From contig JAHJQI010000126.1 of the NCBI GenBank assembly GCA_018819265.1, forward strand, positions 1-52,794: DNA of 52,794 bases, written 5' to 3'. A program made the translations under genes and the position numbers. Below, in pieces: positions 8,957-17,646 of the stretch. This stretch comes from Alphaproteobacteria bacterium (GTDB taxonomy: Bacteria; Pseudomonadota; Alphaproteobacteria; Rhizobiales; Hyphomicrobiaceae). How positions within the stretch are numbered: the first letter of the stretch is position 1; the number at the start of each line of letters is the position of its first letter. Under the pieces are notes generated by a model that worked only from the letters and a program-made list of their open reading frames with translations, was not told where the DNA came from and did no database searches.

Positions 8957-10318
8957 ATGACACCTATCGTCCGCTTCGCACCCAGTCCCACCGGGCTCAT
9001 CCACATCGGCAACGTGCGCACGGCGCTGTTGAACTACCTGTTCGCGAAAAAATCCGGCGGCAAGTTCATCCTGCGCTTCGACGATACCGATAGCGAGCGT
9101 TCGCGCGAAGAGTACGTCGAAGCCATCCGCGAGGACCTTCGCTGGCTTGGGCTCGACTGGGACGACGAAGTGCGTCAGTCGCGGCGGCTTGAGCTGTACG
9201 ATGCGGCGTCTCAGAAGCTCAAAGCGAGAGGAGTGCTTTACCCCTGCTATGAGACGCCCGATGAACTCGACCGGCGCCGGCGGCGGCAACTGGCGCGCGG
9301 CTTGCCGCCGATCTACGACCGGGCCGCACTGGCCTTAGGCGCAGACGAGCGGGCGGCGTACGAAGCCGAAGGCCGCAAACCGCACTGGCGCTTCCGCTTG
9401 CGGAACTCGGGGAACGGGCCGGATCCGAGCCCGCAGCAGACGCTCGTGCAGTGGGACGATCTGATTCGCGGACCGGTGAGCGTCGATCTCGGGTCGCTGT
9501 CGGATCCGGTGCTGATCCGCGAGGACGGCAGCTATCTCTATACGTTCTGCAGCGTCGTCGACGATGCCGATCTGAAGATCACGCATATCGTGCGCGGGGA
9601 GGATCACGTCACCAACACGGGCGTGCAGGTGGCGTTATTCGAGGCGCTCGGCTGCAACGCTCCTGAGTTTGGGCATCACAGCCTGCTGGTCGGGGCCGAC
9701 GGAAAGGTACTTTCCAAGCGGCTCGGGGATCTTTCGATTGCCGGAATGCGCGAAGACGGCCTGGAGCCGATGGCGGTTGCAAGCCATGCAGCGTTGATCG
9801 GGACGTCGGACGCGATCGAACCGCATCGCTCTCTCGAATCGCTGGCCGCGCTTTACGATCCGGCAAAAATTTCAACCGCACCAGCCCGGTTCGACCCCCA
9901 GGAGCTTGCAGGCCTCAATGCGAAGCTGCTGCACGGTCTCGATTACAGTGAGGTTGCCGGGCGGCTTGACGCGCTGGGCGTTGGGGGCGGCGATGCCTTC
10001 TGGCTGGCGGTGCGCGGTAATCTGGAGCGGTTGTCGGAAGCGGCCGGCTGGTGGCAGGTGGTTTCTGGCGATATCGAGCCCGTCGGCGAGCGGGACGCGG
10101 AATTCCTGAAGGCGGCTGGCGAGGAGCTTCCCGCGGAACCCTGGGACGGCGACACCTGGGGGGCCTGGACCGCCGCCGTCAAATCGCGGACCGGGGCAAA
10201 GGGGCGGGCGCTTTTTCACCCATTGAGGCTGGCTTTGACGGGCCGCGACAAGGGGCCGGAACTCAACGTGCTGCTGCCACTGATCGGCCGTGAGCGGGTG
10301 CTCAAGAGGCTTGGCTGA
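8957..10318 (+). CDS. gltX: Glutamate--tRNA ligase (class I, bacterial GluRS family)
   Basis: Charges tRNA with glutamate. The class I signatures are present: HIGN at residues 16-19 (in [24 protein letters not shown]) and a KMSKS-equivalent KVLSKR at 250-255. FDDTDSERS and the [10 protein letters not shown] segment are GluRS hallmarks. At 453 residues it is at the short end. Many alphaproteobacteria carry two GluRS copies, one acting mainly on tRNA-Gln for the amidotransferase route, and this sequence alone does not say which one this is. The open frame reaches back to 8819, but the ATG at 8957 gives the canonical N-terminus. It lies tail-to-tail with the DUF2865 gene. Confidence 0.93.
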   Translation: MTPIVRFAPSPTGLIHIGNVRTALLNYLFAKKSGGKFILRFDDTDSERSREEYVEAIREDLRWLGLDWDDEVRQSRRLELYDAASQKLKARGVLYPCYETPDELDRRRRRQLARGLPPIYDRAALALGADERAAYEAEGRKPHWRFRLRNSGNGPDPSPQQTLVQWDDLIRGPVSVDLGSLSDPVLIREDGSYLYTFCSVVDDADLKITHIVRGEDHVTNTGVQVALFEALGCNAPEFGHHSLLVGADGKVLSKRLGDLSIAGMREDGLEPMAVASHAALIGTSDAIEPHRSLESLAALYDPAKISTAPARFDPQELAGLNAKLLHGLDYSEVAGRLDALGVGGGDAFWLAVRGNLERLSEAAGWWQVVSGDIEPVGERDAEFLKAAGEELPAEPWDGDTWGAWTAAVKSRTGAKGRALFHPLRLALTGRDKGPELNVLLPLIGRERVLKRLG

Positions 10319-10380
10319 CCGTCGCCCTGGAGCAGATCCAATCCGCACTAACTTCCATCGATTTTTGGAGCCGGTCCGGT

Positions 10381-11433
10381 TCAGCGGTAATTCGATGGCG
10401 CCGGAGCGGGATCGGCCTGGGCGCGGTCGCCGCGCGGCTGCGGTGGGGCGGCTGGCACCGGTGCTGGGGTCTGCGGCAAGAATTCGGCCTGCTTGCAGGA
10501 ACATCCGTCGATGTACTTCTTGCGGTAGAGGAAGGCTTCCTTGAGCTGGGTATATGGCTCGTTCGTCGAAGCCGAGACCATCTGCTCGACGCCGGCACCG
10601 GGGTTCTGGTGGTAGAAGAGCATCGCCGGCGCGGCGCACTTCGACTGGCAGACTTCGGCGTCGCGCTGGAAGTGATTTGGCAGCGTCGAGAAGCTGACCG
10701 GGAAGTAGTAGCCATCGCACAGCCGGACGCAGAGCGTGCGGTAGGTGGCGAAGGGCAGGGATTTATAGGAGTTGGCGTAACCCGAGCCGCCTTCCTGGTC
10801 TTCCCAGAACGGACGGAACGCGTTGCGGTCACGGCGGTTGGCCTCGCGGGCATAATCGGCGCCGCAATTGTTGCGGGCCAGCTCGCGGACGATCTCATCC
10901 TGGTAGGAACGACCCGATTGCGATGCGAGATTCTGGCGTTCGGCTTCGACGGCTGCCAGTTGGCGCCGCAGCTCGTTGCGCTGGCGGGCGATGCGGACGC
11001 ATTGCGGCGTCTGGCGCAGCGTGCGGGAGAACAGGAATTCCTCGTAGCAGCCGCCCCGGTCGAGCTGGGCTTCGGATAAGTTCGCATCCGCGCGCAGCCG
11101 CGCGATGTCCGCGTCGAGCTGGGGAATGCGGTTGCGGTACTGGCCACTGTTGGCGGTTTCCTGGACAAGTCGGCGCTCAAGGTCGAGACAGATCGAGGTG
11201 CGCGCGTTCCAGCCGCCGCCTGCCGGTCCGGGTTGGACGTAGGGGTCAGGGGCTGCGCGCGGGGGCGGCTGCTCGACCGGGCGGCGGGGTTCGTCGCTCT
11301 CCCACGGCCACTTGAAGCCTTGCGAGAAGGCGGGATCGACGGCGACGGGCAGGCACAGCGAGGCGACGGCGGCCAGAACGACCAGCGTCCGCTCCGCGTT
11401 TGTCTGCATTTGCCGTGGCCAAAGTCCTCGCAT
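10381..11433 (-). CDS. DUF2865 domain secreted protein
   Basis: A protein of about 350 residues with an N-terminal signal sequence (hydrophobic LVVLAAVASLCLPVAV, cleavage near AFSQG) and a Pro/Arg-rich linker. A coiled-coil-like middle (IPQLDADIARLRADANL and RNELRRQLAAVEAERQNL) follows, then a Cys-rich C-terminal domain with CVRLCDGYYFPVSFST, CQSKCAAPAM and DGCSCK. That C-terminal pattern is DUF2865, a Hyphomicrobiales envelope family of unknown function; the paired cysteines suggest periplasmic disulfides. The frame opens at 11502, but that start would run into palindrome element E2. The ATG at 11433 with GAAGGT just before it is preferred; 11409 is an alternative. Confidence 0.8.
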   Translation of the reverse strand: MRGLWPRQMQTNAERTLVVLAAVASLCLPVAVDPAFSQGFKWPWESDEPRRPVEQPPPRAAPDPYVQPGPAGGGWNARTSICLDLERRLVQETANSGQYRNRIPQLDADIARLRADANLSEAQLDRGGCYEEFLFSRTLRQTPQCVRIARQRNELRRQLAAVEAERQNLASQSGRSYQDEIVRELARNNCGADYAREANRRDRNAFRPFWEDQEGGSGYANSYKSLPFATYRTLCVRLCDGYYFPVSFSTLPNHFQRDAEVCQSKCAAPAMLFYHQNPGAGVEQMVSASTNEPYTQLKEAFLYRKKYIDGCSCKQAEFLPQTPAPVPAAPPQPRGDRAQADPAPAPSNYR

Positions 11434-11471
11434 CGCACCTTCAGTTCGAGGCTGCTTCCTGGAAATACCGG

Positions 11472-11638
11472 CTAGTGTCCCGTCTGCGAAGTTCGCCTCC
11501 ACTCTGCAGCAGTCGCCTGAGCGAACTTCGCAGACAAAAGGGACACTAGAATCATAGAGCTGCTAGTGTGATTCAGATTCAGAAGTTCGCTCTCGGCCGA
11601 GACGCAGATGGTAGCGAACTTCTGAATCATCGCACTAG
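11472..11638. repeat. Twin CTAG palindrome element E2
   Basis: The first palindrome (11472-11549) has perfect 10-bp outer arms CTAGTGTCCC/GGGACACTAG and a perfect 15-bp inner stem (11482-11496 with 11521-11535), with a 4-nt AAAA bulge on the right arm only. The second (11563-11638) has 10-bp outer arms with one G-T pair and a perfect 16-bp inner stem (11576-11591 with 11613-11628), with a 3-nt bulge on the left arm only. The 13-bp spacer AATCATAGAGCTG at 11550-11562 matches the reverse complement of the E4 spacer in 12 of 13 positions. Both inner stems contain GAAGTTCGC. It lies between the DUF2865 and cysS genes. Confidence 0.9.
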
Positions 11639-11928
11639 CTGCCCAATGCGCCACAAACATGGCATGGCGACCGGCGGCAGTGGACGAAAGGCTGCCCGTG
11701 GCCGGCGCCAGCTTGACGCTGGCATGCCCGGGCTTCATAACACGCAGCCATGGTCAGATCCACGTGCCAAACCGCGCACATCGCGGGCTGCGACATTGTT
11801 TGCCAGGTCGATTGCTCCGGCTAGCTTACGGGCTGGCGGGTGATCCTTTCCGCTCCCGTGCTCACCGGTGCCAGAAAGCCTCTCCCGCCGACCTGATCAA
11901 ACGAGTTCAGGAAGGGTTTAGAGGCCTG
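11639..11928. other. Intergenic region upstream of cysS
   Basis: The 290 bp between palindrome element E2 and the cysS start hold no convincing gene. The cysS frame stays open back to 11659, but this part lacks family similarity. A short hairpin, GCCAGC/GCTGGC with a 5-nt loop, is at 11707-11723, followed by a GCCCGGGC self-complementary octamer. The cysS promoter should lie here, but I see no strong consensus boxes. Confidence 0.5.
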
Positions 11929-13332
11929 ATGTCTTTGACATTCTACAATACGCTTACCCGCAAGAAGGACGCCTTCGAGCCGATCGATCCGCGGAACGTG
12001 CGCATGTACGTGTGCGGGCCGACGGTCTACGACTACGCGCATATCGGCAATGCGCGGCCGGTCATTGTTTTCGACCTGGTTTTCCGGCTCCTGCGTCACG
12101 TCTATGGCGCCGACCATGTCACTTACGTCCGCAACATCACCGATGTCGACGACAAGATCAACGCGCGGGCCGCCGACGAGGGCTGCTCGATCCGGGATCT
12201 GACGGAGCGGACGGCGCAACAGTTCCATGCCGATATCGCGGCGCTCGGCGTGCTGGCCCCGACAGTCGAGCCGCGCGCCACCGAGCATATCGACGAGATG
12301 AAGGTCCTGTGCGCGCAGCTGGTGGACAAGGGTCACGCCTACGTCGCCGAAGGCCATGTCCTGTTCGATGTTGCCTCGATGGCCGACTACGGGCGGCTGT
12401 CGAACCGCAGCCTCGAAGAGATGGAGGCAGGCGCCCGGGTCGAGGTTGCACCCTATAAGAAGGGACCGATGGATTTCGTCCTTTGGAAGCCGTCGAAGGA
12501 AGGCGAACCGGGCTGGCCGTCGCCATGCGGGATCGCGGGGGACGGGCGGCCCGGCTGGCACATCGAATGCTCGGCCATGGCCGGCAAGCATCTCGGCGAC
12601 GTTTTCGACATCCATGGCGGCGGCATCGATCTCGCCTTCCCGCACCACGAAAACGAGATCGCGCAGAGCCGCTGTGCGCACGACACCGACATCATGGCAG
12701 GAGTTTGGATGCACAACGGCTTCCTGCAGGTCGAGGGCGAGAAGATGTCGAAATCGCTCGGCAACTTCATCACCATTCATGAACTGCTCGACGGGAAGAC
12801 TTTCGGCGGCAGCCAATGGCATGGGCGCGTGGTGCGCTGGGCGATGCTCGGCACGCACTACCGCCAGCCGATCGACTGGACGGCGGAGCGTCTGCAGCAG
12901 GCGCGCGCGACCTTGTTCGAAGTCGCGGAGATCCTGCATGGCGTCGAACCGGCGGAAGCGCCGAACGGCGAAGTCCTGGCGGCATTGTCGGACGACGTCA
13001 ATACGCCGAGCGCGCTGTCGATCGTGCATGGTCTGTTGAAGTCGGCCAGGCGCAATCCCGAGAAGCGGCCGGAACTCAAGGCAACCTTGCAGTTCATGGG
13101 ATTATACGGCGATGAGACGGTCCGCGAACTCGATCCGGGCCGTAGCGACAGCGACGTCGATGCCGGCGCTATCGACGAGTTGATCGCCGCCCGGCTTTCG
13201 GCCCGCAGGGACAAGAACTGGGCTGAGGCGGACCGGATCCGCGATCGGCTTGCGGCGATGGGCATAGTGCTTAAGGATGCCAAGGATCCGGCGTCCGGAG
13301 AGATCGTGACGACTTGGGAACTGGCGCGATGA
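11929..13332 (+). CDS. cysS: Cysteine--tRNA ligase
   Basis: Charges tRNA-Cys. The 467 residues show the class I signatures HIGN at 38-41 and KMSKS at 272-276. Zinc ligands include Cys29 ([13 protein letters not shown]), the Cys in [12 protein letters not shown] and the His pair in [19 protein letters not shown] and the C-terminal [20 protein letters not shown] helix are typical of CysRS. I chose the ATG at 11929, which gives the canonical [13 protein letters not shown] start with GAGG just upstream; the in-frame extension to 11659 is unsupported. It is followed closely by two small genes and cimA on the same strand. Confidence 0.96.
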   Translation: MSLTFYNTLTRKKDAFEPIDPRNVRMYVCGPTVYDYAHIGNARPVIVFDLVFRLLRHVYGADHVTYVRNITDVDDKINARAADEGCSIRDLTERTAQQFHADIAALGVLAPTVEPRATEHIDEMKVLCAQLVDKGHAYVAEGHVLFDVASMADYGRLSNRSLEEMEAGARVEVAPYKKGPMDFVLWKPSKEGEPGWPSPCGIAGDGRPGWHIECSAMAGKHLGDVFDIHGGGIDLAFPHHENEIAQSRCAHDTDIMAGVWMHNGFLQVEGEKMSKSLGNFITIHELLDGKTFGGSQWHGRVVRWAMLGTHYRQPIDWTAERLQQARATLFEVAEILHGVEPAEAPNGEVLAALSDDVNTPSALSIVHGLLKSARRNPEKRPELKATLQFMGLYGDETVRELDPGRSDSDVDAGAIDELIAARLSARRDKNWAEADRIRDRLAAMGIVLKDAKDPASGEIVTTWELAR

Positions 13333-13371
13333 ACGGCCCCGCCTTGGGGGGCGCAAACGGAGGTAGCGAAG

Positions 13372-13797
13372 ATGACAGGGGCATTCTCAGGAACGGTATC
13401 GCTTGCGACGATCGGAATTGCATTCGGCTTGGTCGGCGCGCTGATTGCCTTTTATGGCTTTTTCAGCGTCTCGGACCGGGGGCTCGCGGCGCGGGGCGCT
13501 GGCAATCCAGGTCATGACCCGGGCGCGATCGAAGAGCTGTGCGCGCAACGCTATGATCTGCGCTGGGCGGCCTTGTTGATCGCGGTTGGGTTCGGCATGG
13601 AACTGATCAGCTCGATGTTTGCGAATGCGACAACCGATCCGCGTCTGTTCCTTTCGCTGCTGATCGCACTGTCGACGTATCTCTACCTGCGCGGGCCGAC
13701 CCTTCGCCATGACGTTGCTGCGGTGCACGATAACCTGGGGGATGCCGGCCGGGTGCCGAATCCGGCGGTCGCCAAGTTTCCGCGCGCGGTCGCCTGA
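13372..13797 (+). CDS. Hypothetical membrane protein
   Basis: A 141-residue protein with three hydrophobic segments (about residues 10-30, 60-80 and 85-105) and polar ends. The second loop carries GNPGHDPGAIEELCAQRYDLRWA. I do not recognise a family. The start ATG has a strong GGAGG site 8 nt upstream. It sits 39 bp after cysS and 16 bp before the acetyltransferase, so it is probably read on the same transcript. No catalytic motif is visible. Confidence 0.65.
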   Translation: MTGAFSGTVSLATIGIAFGLVGALIAFYGFFSVSDRGLAARGAGNPGHDPGAIEELCAQRYDLRWAALLIAVGFGMELISSMFANATTDPRLFLSLLIALSTYLYLRGPTLRHDVAAVHDNLGDAGRVPNPAVAKFPRAVA

Positions 13798-13813
13798 AGA
13801 GCGTGGCGGAGCG

Positions 13814-14314
13814 ATGAGCGAGAACATTCCGCTGCGGCCCTATCTGGCGAAGGATACGCCGGCCTTGATCGACCTGTTCGCGCAGTCGGTCGAGGAACTG
13901 ACCCATGAAGACTATGACGAAGACCAGCGCGCGGCCTGGGTCGGGGCGGCACGGGATAGTGAATCGTTTGCCCGCAGGCTGGCGGCGTCAACCACCCTCG
14001 TCGTTGAGATTGATGGTGAATATGCGGGCTTCGGTTCACTAAAAGATAACCGTGTTATCGACATGCTCTATGTCCACCCGTATTTCGCGGGAAGCGGTGT
14101 GGGTTCAACCGTGCTCGATGCACTCGAAAGGCTTGCCAAGGGGCGCGGGAGTACAACCGTTTCGGTCGATGCAAGCGAAACGGCCCAGACCTTCTTCGAA
14201 GAACGGGGCTATGTCGCGCAGAGCCGGAATTCGGTGCCGGTCGAGGACCAGTGGTTGATGAATACAACGATGACGAAGACACTTACGCCTGCCGCCAAGG
14301 ACAACGCACCATGA
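13814..14314 (+). CDS. GNAT family N-acetyltransferase
   Basis: A 166-residue acetyl-CoA-dependent acyltransferase. It opens with IPLRPYLAKDTPALIDLF, a typical GNAT strand-helix start. The acetyl-CoA pyrophosphate loop is seen in the VIDMLYVHPYFAGSGVGSTVLDAL segment (Q/RxxGxG/A-like, here AGSGVGS), and the late FFEERGYV motif closes the fold. The substrate is unknown. The ATG at 13814 (GGCGGAG just upstream) is preferred over the open-frame start at 13709, which lies inside the previous gene. Its TGA overlaps the ATG of cimA as ATGA, which implies translational coupling. Confidence 0.88.
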   Translation: MSENIPLRPYLAKDTPALIDLFAQSVEELTHEDYDEDQRAAWVGAARDSESFARRLAASTTLVVEIDGEYAGFGSLKDNRVIDMLYVHPYFAGSGVGSTVLDALERLAKGRGSTTVSVDASETAQTFFEERGYVAQSRNSVPVEDQWLMNTTMTKTLTPAAKDNAP

Positions 14315-15939
14315 GCCGTGAACGCCTCTATCTGTTCGACACGACGCTGCGCGACGGGGCGCAGACCACAGGCGTCGACTTCAAGCTGGCCGACAAGCGG
14401 CGCATTGCGCGCGTGCTCGACGATCTCGGCATCGATTATATCGAGGGCGGCTATCCTGGCGCCAACCAGACGGACACCGAGTTCTTTGCCGCGCCGCCCA
14501 CCTTCGCCAACGCCAGGTTCACCGCGTTCGGAATGACCAAGCGGCCCGGCCGATCAGTTGCGAACGACCCGGGCTTCCAGGGTCTCCTGCAGTCGAAGGC
14601 GGATGCGATCTGTCTTGTGGCGAAGTCCTGGGACTACCATGTGCGCGTCGCACTGGGCTGCACCAACGAAGAAAATCTCGAGGCGATCCACCAGTCGATC
14701 AGCGCCGTGGTGCAGTCGGGCCGCGAAGCGATGCTGGACGCGGAGCATTTCTTCGATGGCTACAAGGCCAACCGCGACTATGCGAGGGCGGTGGCCAAGG
14801 CCGCCTTTGAGGCCGGCGCGCGCTGGGTCGTACTCTGCGACACGAACGGGGGCACGCTGCCGCACGAAGTGGAGCGCATGGTCAAGGAGATCGGTGAAGT
14901 CATCCCGGGCAGCCATCTCGGCATCCACACCCACAACGACACCGAGAATGCGGTCGCCAATACGCTCGCTGCCGTGCGCTCCGGGTGCCGCCAGATCCAG
15001 GGCACGCTCAATGGTCTGGGCGAGCGCTGCGGCAACGCCAACATGACGTCGATCATCCCGACGCTGCTCTTGAAGAGCGAATTCGCCGACAAGTTCGATA
15101 CCGGGGTGACGCCGGAACGGCTCAGGATGCTGACGCATGCCTCGCGCGTGCTCGACGAGGTCGTAAACCAGTCTCCCTACCGGCATGCTCCCTATGTCGG
15201 CGACAGCGCATTCGCGACCAAAGCCGGCATCCATGCTTCGGCGATCCTGAAAGACCCGGAGACCTACGAGCACGTGCCGCCCGAGTCCGTCGGCAATCGC
15301 CGCCGCATGCTGATTTCCGATCAGGGCGGGCGTTCCAACCTGCTGGCCGAACTGACCCGGCTCGGCATTCAGCTCGACAAGGACCATCCGCGGATTCCAG
15401 CGATGCTCGAAGCGATCAAGCGGCGCGAGGCGGAAGGCTATTCCTACGAGGCGGCGGATGCCTCGTTCGAACTTCTGGCGCGTCGCGAGCTGGGCGAGGT
15501 GCCGCGCTATTTCTCGATCGATTCCTTCCGGGTGATGGTCGAGCGCCGGCACAACGCCAATGGCGAACTCGTGACCATTTCGGAAGCCACCGTGAAGGTC
15601 TTCATCAACGGCGACGAGGAACCGCTATGGTCGGTGGCGGAGGGGAACGGTCCGGTCAACGCGCTCGACTCGGCGCTGCGCAAGGACCTCGGGCGCTACC
15701 AGGACCACATCAAGGCTGTCGAACTGGTCGACTACAAGGTGCGCATACTGACGGCGGGCGGCGGCACGGAAGCGGTGACGCGGGTGCTCGTCGAAAGCCA
15801 CGACCGGGCATCAGGCGACCGCTGGCTGACGGTCGGAGTGTCGCCGAACATCATCGATGCCAGCTTCGAAGCGCTTGTCGATTCAATAAACTACAAGCTG
15901 ATGAAGGATGGGGCAAAGGCCAGCGCGTACGTTGCGTGA
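14311..15939 (+). CDS. cimA: Citramalate synthase
   Basis: A DRE-TIM metallolyase of 542 residues related to LeuA and homocitrate synthase. DTTLRDGAQTTGV (residues 10-22) holds the catalytic Arg-Asp, GIHTHNDTENAVANT the metal-binding histidines, and NGLGERCGNAN the CGN motif. The C-terminal part (FFxxSFRV-like YFSIDSFRVMVERRHN onward) is the LeuA allosteric-type domain. The long form with ARWVVLCDTNGGTLP is that of bacterial CimA, which condenses pyruvate and acetyl-CoA to (R)-citramalate and feeds isoleucine synthesis without threonine deaminase. Its ATG overlaps the acetyltransferase stop. 2-isopropylmalate synthase is the main alternative but fits less well. Confidence 0.9.
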   Translation: MSRERLYLFDTTLRDGAQTTGVDFKLADKRRIARVLDDLGIDYIEGGYPGANQTDTEFFAAPPTFANARFTAFGMTKRPGRSVANDPGFQGLLQSKADAICLVAKSWDYHVRVALGCTNEENLEAIHQSISAVVQSGREAMLDAEHFFDGYKANRDYARAVAKAAFEAGARWVVLCDTNGGTLPHEVERMVKEIGEVIPGSHLGIHTHNDTENAVANTLAAVRSGCRQIQGTLNGLGERCGNANMTSIIPTLLLKSEFADKFDTGVTPERLRMLTHASRVLDEVVNQSPYRHAPYVGDSAFATKAGIHASAILKDPETYEHVPPESVGNRRRMLISDQGGRSNLLAELTRLGIQLDKDHPRIPAMLEAIKRREAEGYSYEAADASFELLARRELGEVPRYFSIDSFRVMVERRHNANGELVTISEATVKVFINGDEEPLWSVAEGNGPVNALDSALRKDLGRYQDHIKAVELVDYKVRILTAGGGTEAVTRVLVESHDRASGDRWLTVGVSPNIIDASFEALVDSINYKLMKDGAKASAYVA

Positions 15940-16045
15940 AAACCGCGCCGGCGTGGCCGGTGTCGTCGCAACTCGCCTGGCGAGCGGAACGCGTCAGCGC
16001 TGGTTTTTCAACCGCCAACATCAACGCCAAACAGTGCCAAACATA

Positions 16046-16076
16046 AAAGCCGCCCCACGTTGCCGGGGGCGGCTTT
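16046..16076. terminator. Bidirectional intrinsic terminator
   Basis: A perfect 11-bp stem, AAAGCCGCCCC/GGGGCGGCTTT, has a 9-nt loop and an A-run on one side and a T-run on the other, so it can stop transcription from cimA (plus) and from the cold-shock gene (minus), which converge here. Confidence 0.85.
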
Positions 16077-16126
16077 CAGTCGTTAGCATTCTACGAGCCC
16101 GCATGAGGGCTGCGTCAGCTCGAAAC

Positions 16127-16336
16127 TTAGAGAAGCTCGATGTTGCTGACGGCCGACTTGCCGGAGCGACGATCGATTTCGGTGTCGAAAGCGACCTTCT
16201 GGCCCTCGGCAAGATTGCGGATGCCGGCGCGCTCAAGTGCGGTTGCGTGGACGAAAACGTCCTTGTCGCCGCCATCGGGAGCGATAAAGCCGTAGCCTTT
16301 TTGCTCGTTGTAGAATTTAACGGTACCGTTCTGCAT
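16127..16336 (-). CDS. Cold-shock domain protein (CspA family)
   Basis: A 69-residue single-strand nucleic acid-binding OB-fold protein. RNP1 is KGYGFI at residues 13-18 and RNP2 is VFVH at 27-30; MQNGTVKFYNEQKGYGFI is the canonical start. It would act as an RNA chaperone or antiterminator. The frame remains open to 16483, but only the ATG at 16336 gives the family start, with AAGGCAG about 9 nt upstream. The 237-bp region upstream is free of other genes and may hold a long 5' leader, as is common for cold-shock mRNAs. Confidence 0.95.
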   Translation of the reverse strand: MQNGTVKFYNEQKGYGFIAPDGGDKDVFVHATALERAGIRNLAEGQKVAFDTEIDRRSGKSAVSNIELL

Positions 16337-16573
16337 TAGTCGTCTGCCTTTTCGATTGCGTTGGCTTTGAGGCTCCGCGGGCGCTTTGATGCGCAGGTTC
16401 GGCCTCGCATTCTCGAGTTTGGGTAGAGTACTGAACGTGCGCCTAGCAATTTCGAAGGCGTAGCGGCCCTGTCGTCCGGCCAAAATCGACCGGATCTACA
16501 TAAACCTTCGGGCGTATTGCCGCAAGGGTTGTTTCGCCGAGTTGATTGCCGGAAAGGCCTTGGTGACCCTTCC

Positions 16574-17554
16574 TCAAGCGTCGAGAATTCGCTTTGCGGC
16601 CGTGGAAGGACTTGATTTTCCAGCGAGAACTTCGTCGCAGAGCGTGCCGATCAGGCTCGTCCCGCCAGCCTTGATGCGGGCGGCAACGAGGTCGGCGGCG
16701 GCCCGGGCGATCAGGTAGCGGGCGCGGCGGCGGCGCCGCTCCACCGGCTCGACGCGGCGTACCGCTGCACTTTCGGTCTCTATGGCCGCGATCAATTCGC
16801 TGATGCCTTCTCCGGTCAGCGCGCTGGTTTTGAGGACCGGCACCTGGCTTTGCTTTCCCGAACGGATCGAAAGGGCGCCTTTGAGCTGCTGCAGCGTGCG
16901 CTCGGCGCCGTCGCGGTCGGCCTTGTTGACGACCAGGATATCGGCGATTTCCAACAGGCCGGACTTCATCGCCTGGATATCGTCGCCGAGACCGGGGGCT
17001 GAAGCAACGATGCGGATGTCGGCGACTTCGGCAACGTCGATCTCGTTCTGGCCGGCACCGACGGTCTCGAGGAGGATCAGGTCGAAGCCGGCGGCATCGA
17101 GTGCGTCGATGATGCGCACTGCGGCCGGCGACAAGCCGCCTAGATAGCCGCGGCTCGACAGCGAGCGGACGAAAACGCCGTCGTCGTCGAGGGCCGCCGT
17201 CATGCGGATGCGGTCGCCCAGAATGGCGCCGCCTGAAATCGGGCTCGACGGGTCGACGGCGATAACGCCGACGCGGAGGCTGGCGCTGCGCAGTTGTTCG
17301 ATCAGCGCGTTGAGAAGCGTCGATTTTCCTGCTCCCGGCGGGCCGGTCAGGCCGACGACGAGGGCATGTCCGAGATGCGGCTGGAGTGCCTGCAGCAAGC
17401 CTGGGGCCTCGGCGGACTGGCTTTCGAGGACGGTGACTGCGTCCGCAATCGCGCGCCTTTCGCCCCGCCGCAGGGCGGCGACGAGGTCGGCGATGCGGCC
17501 CGGCTTGTCGGTGCCGGAGACCGGCGGGCTGGCGCTGGCGGTTTCTTCTGTCAT
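16574..17554 (-). CDS. meaB: MeaB/ArgK-type G3E GTPase
   Basis: A 326-residue P-loop GTPase of the MeaB/MMAA group, which protects and reloads the adenosylcobalamin enzyme methylmalonyl-CoA mutase. Visible motifs are Walker A GPPGAGKST, the VIAVDPSSPISGGAILGDRIRM switch segment, LLETVGAGQNEIDVAE (G3 region) and the NKAD base-recognition motif. A mutase gene is not in the window, so the partner is inferred from the family. The frame opens at 17656, but that start would overlap the htpX-type gene; MTEETASAS at 17554 is preferred although its ribosome site is weak. Confidence 0.9.
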   Translation of the reverse strand: MTEETASASPPVSGTDKPGRIADLVAALRRGERRAIADAVTVLESQSAEAPGLLQALQPHLGHALVVGLTGPPGAGKSTLLNALIEQLRSASLRVGVIAVDPSSPISGGAILGDRIRMTAALDDDGVFVRSLSSRGYLGGLSPAAVRIIDALDAAGFDLILLETVGAGQNEIDVAEVADIRIVASAPGLGDDIQAMKSGLLEIADILVVNKADRDGAERTLQQLKGALSIRSGKQSQVPVLKTSALTGEGISELIAAIETESAAVRRVEPVERRRRRARYLIARAAADLVAARIKAGGTSLIGTLCDEVLAGKSSPSTAAKRILDA

Positions 17555-17646
17555 GGCGGGCTGATACGCGAGAGGCGCCCCTGTTAGCAAGGGGCGCGCG
17601 CGGATGTGTTTCTTATACCAAGTCTGGCGGGCCGCTGCGCCGCGCG

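Noticed and set aside
11659..11928. 90-residue N-terminal extension of CysS
   Set aside because: Canonical CysRS starts at the ATG at 11929; the extension has no similarity and starts directly after palindrome E2.
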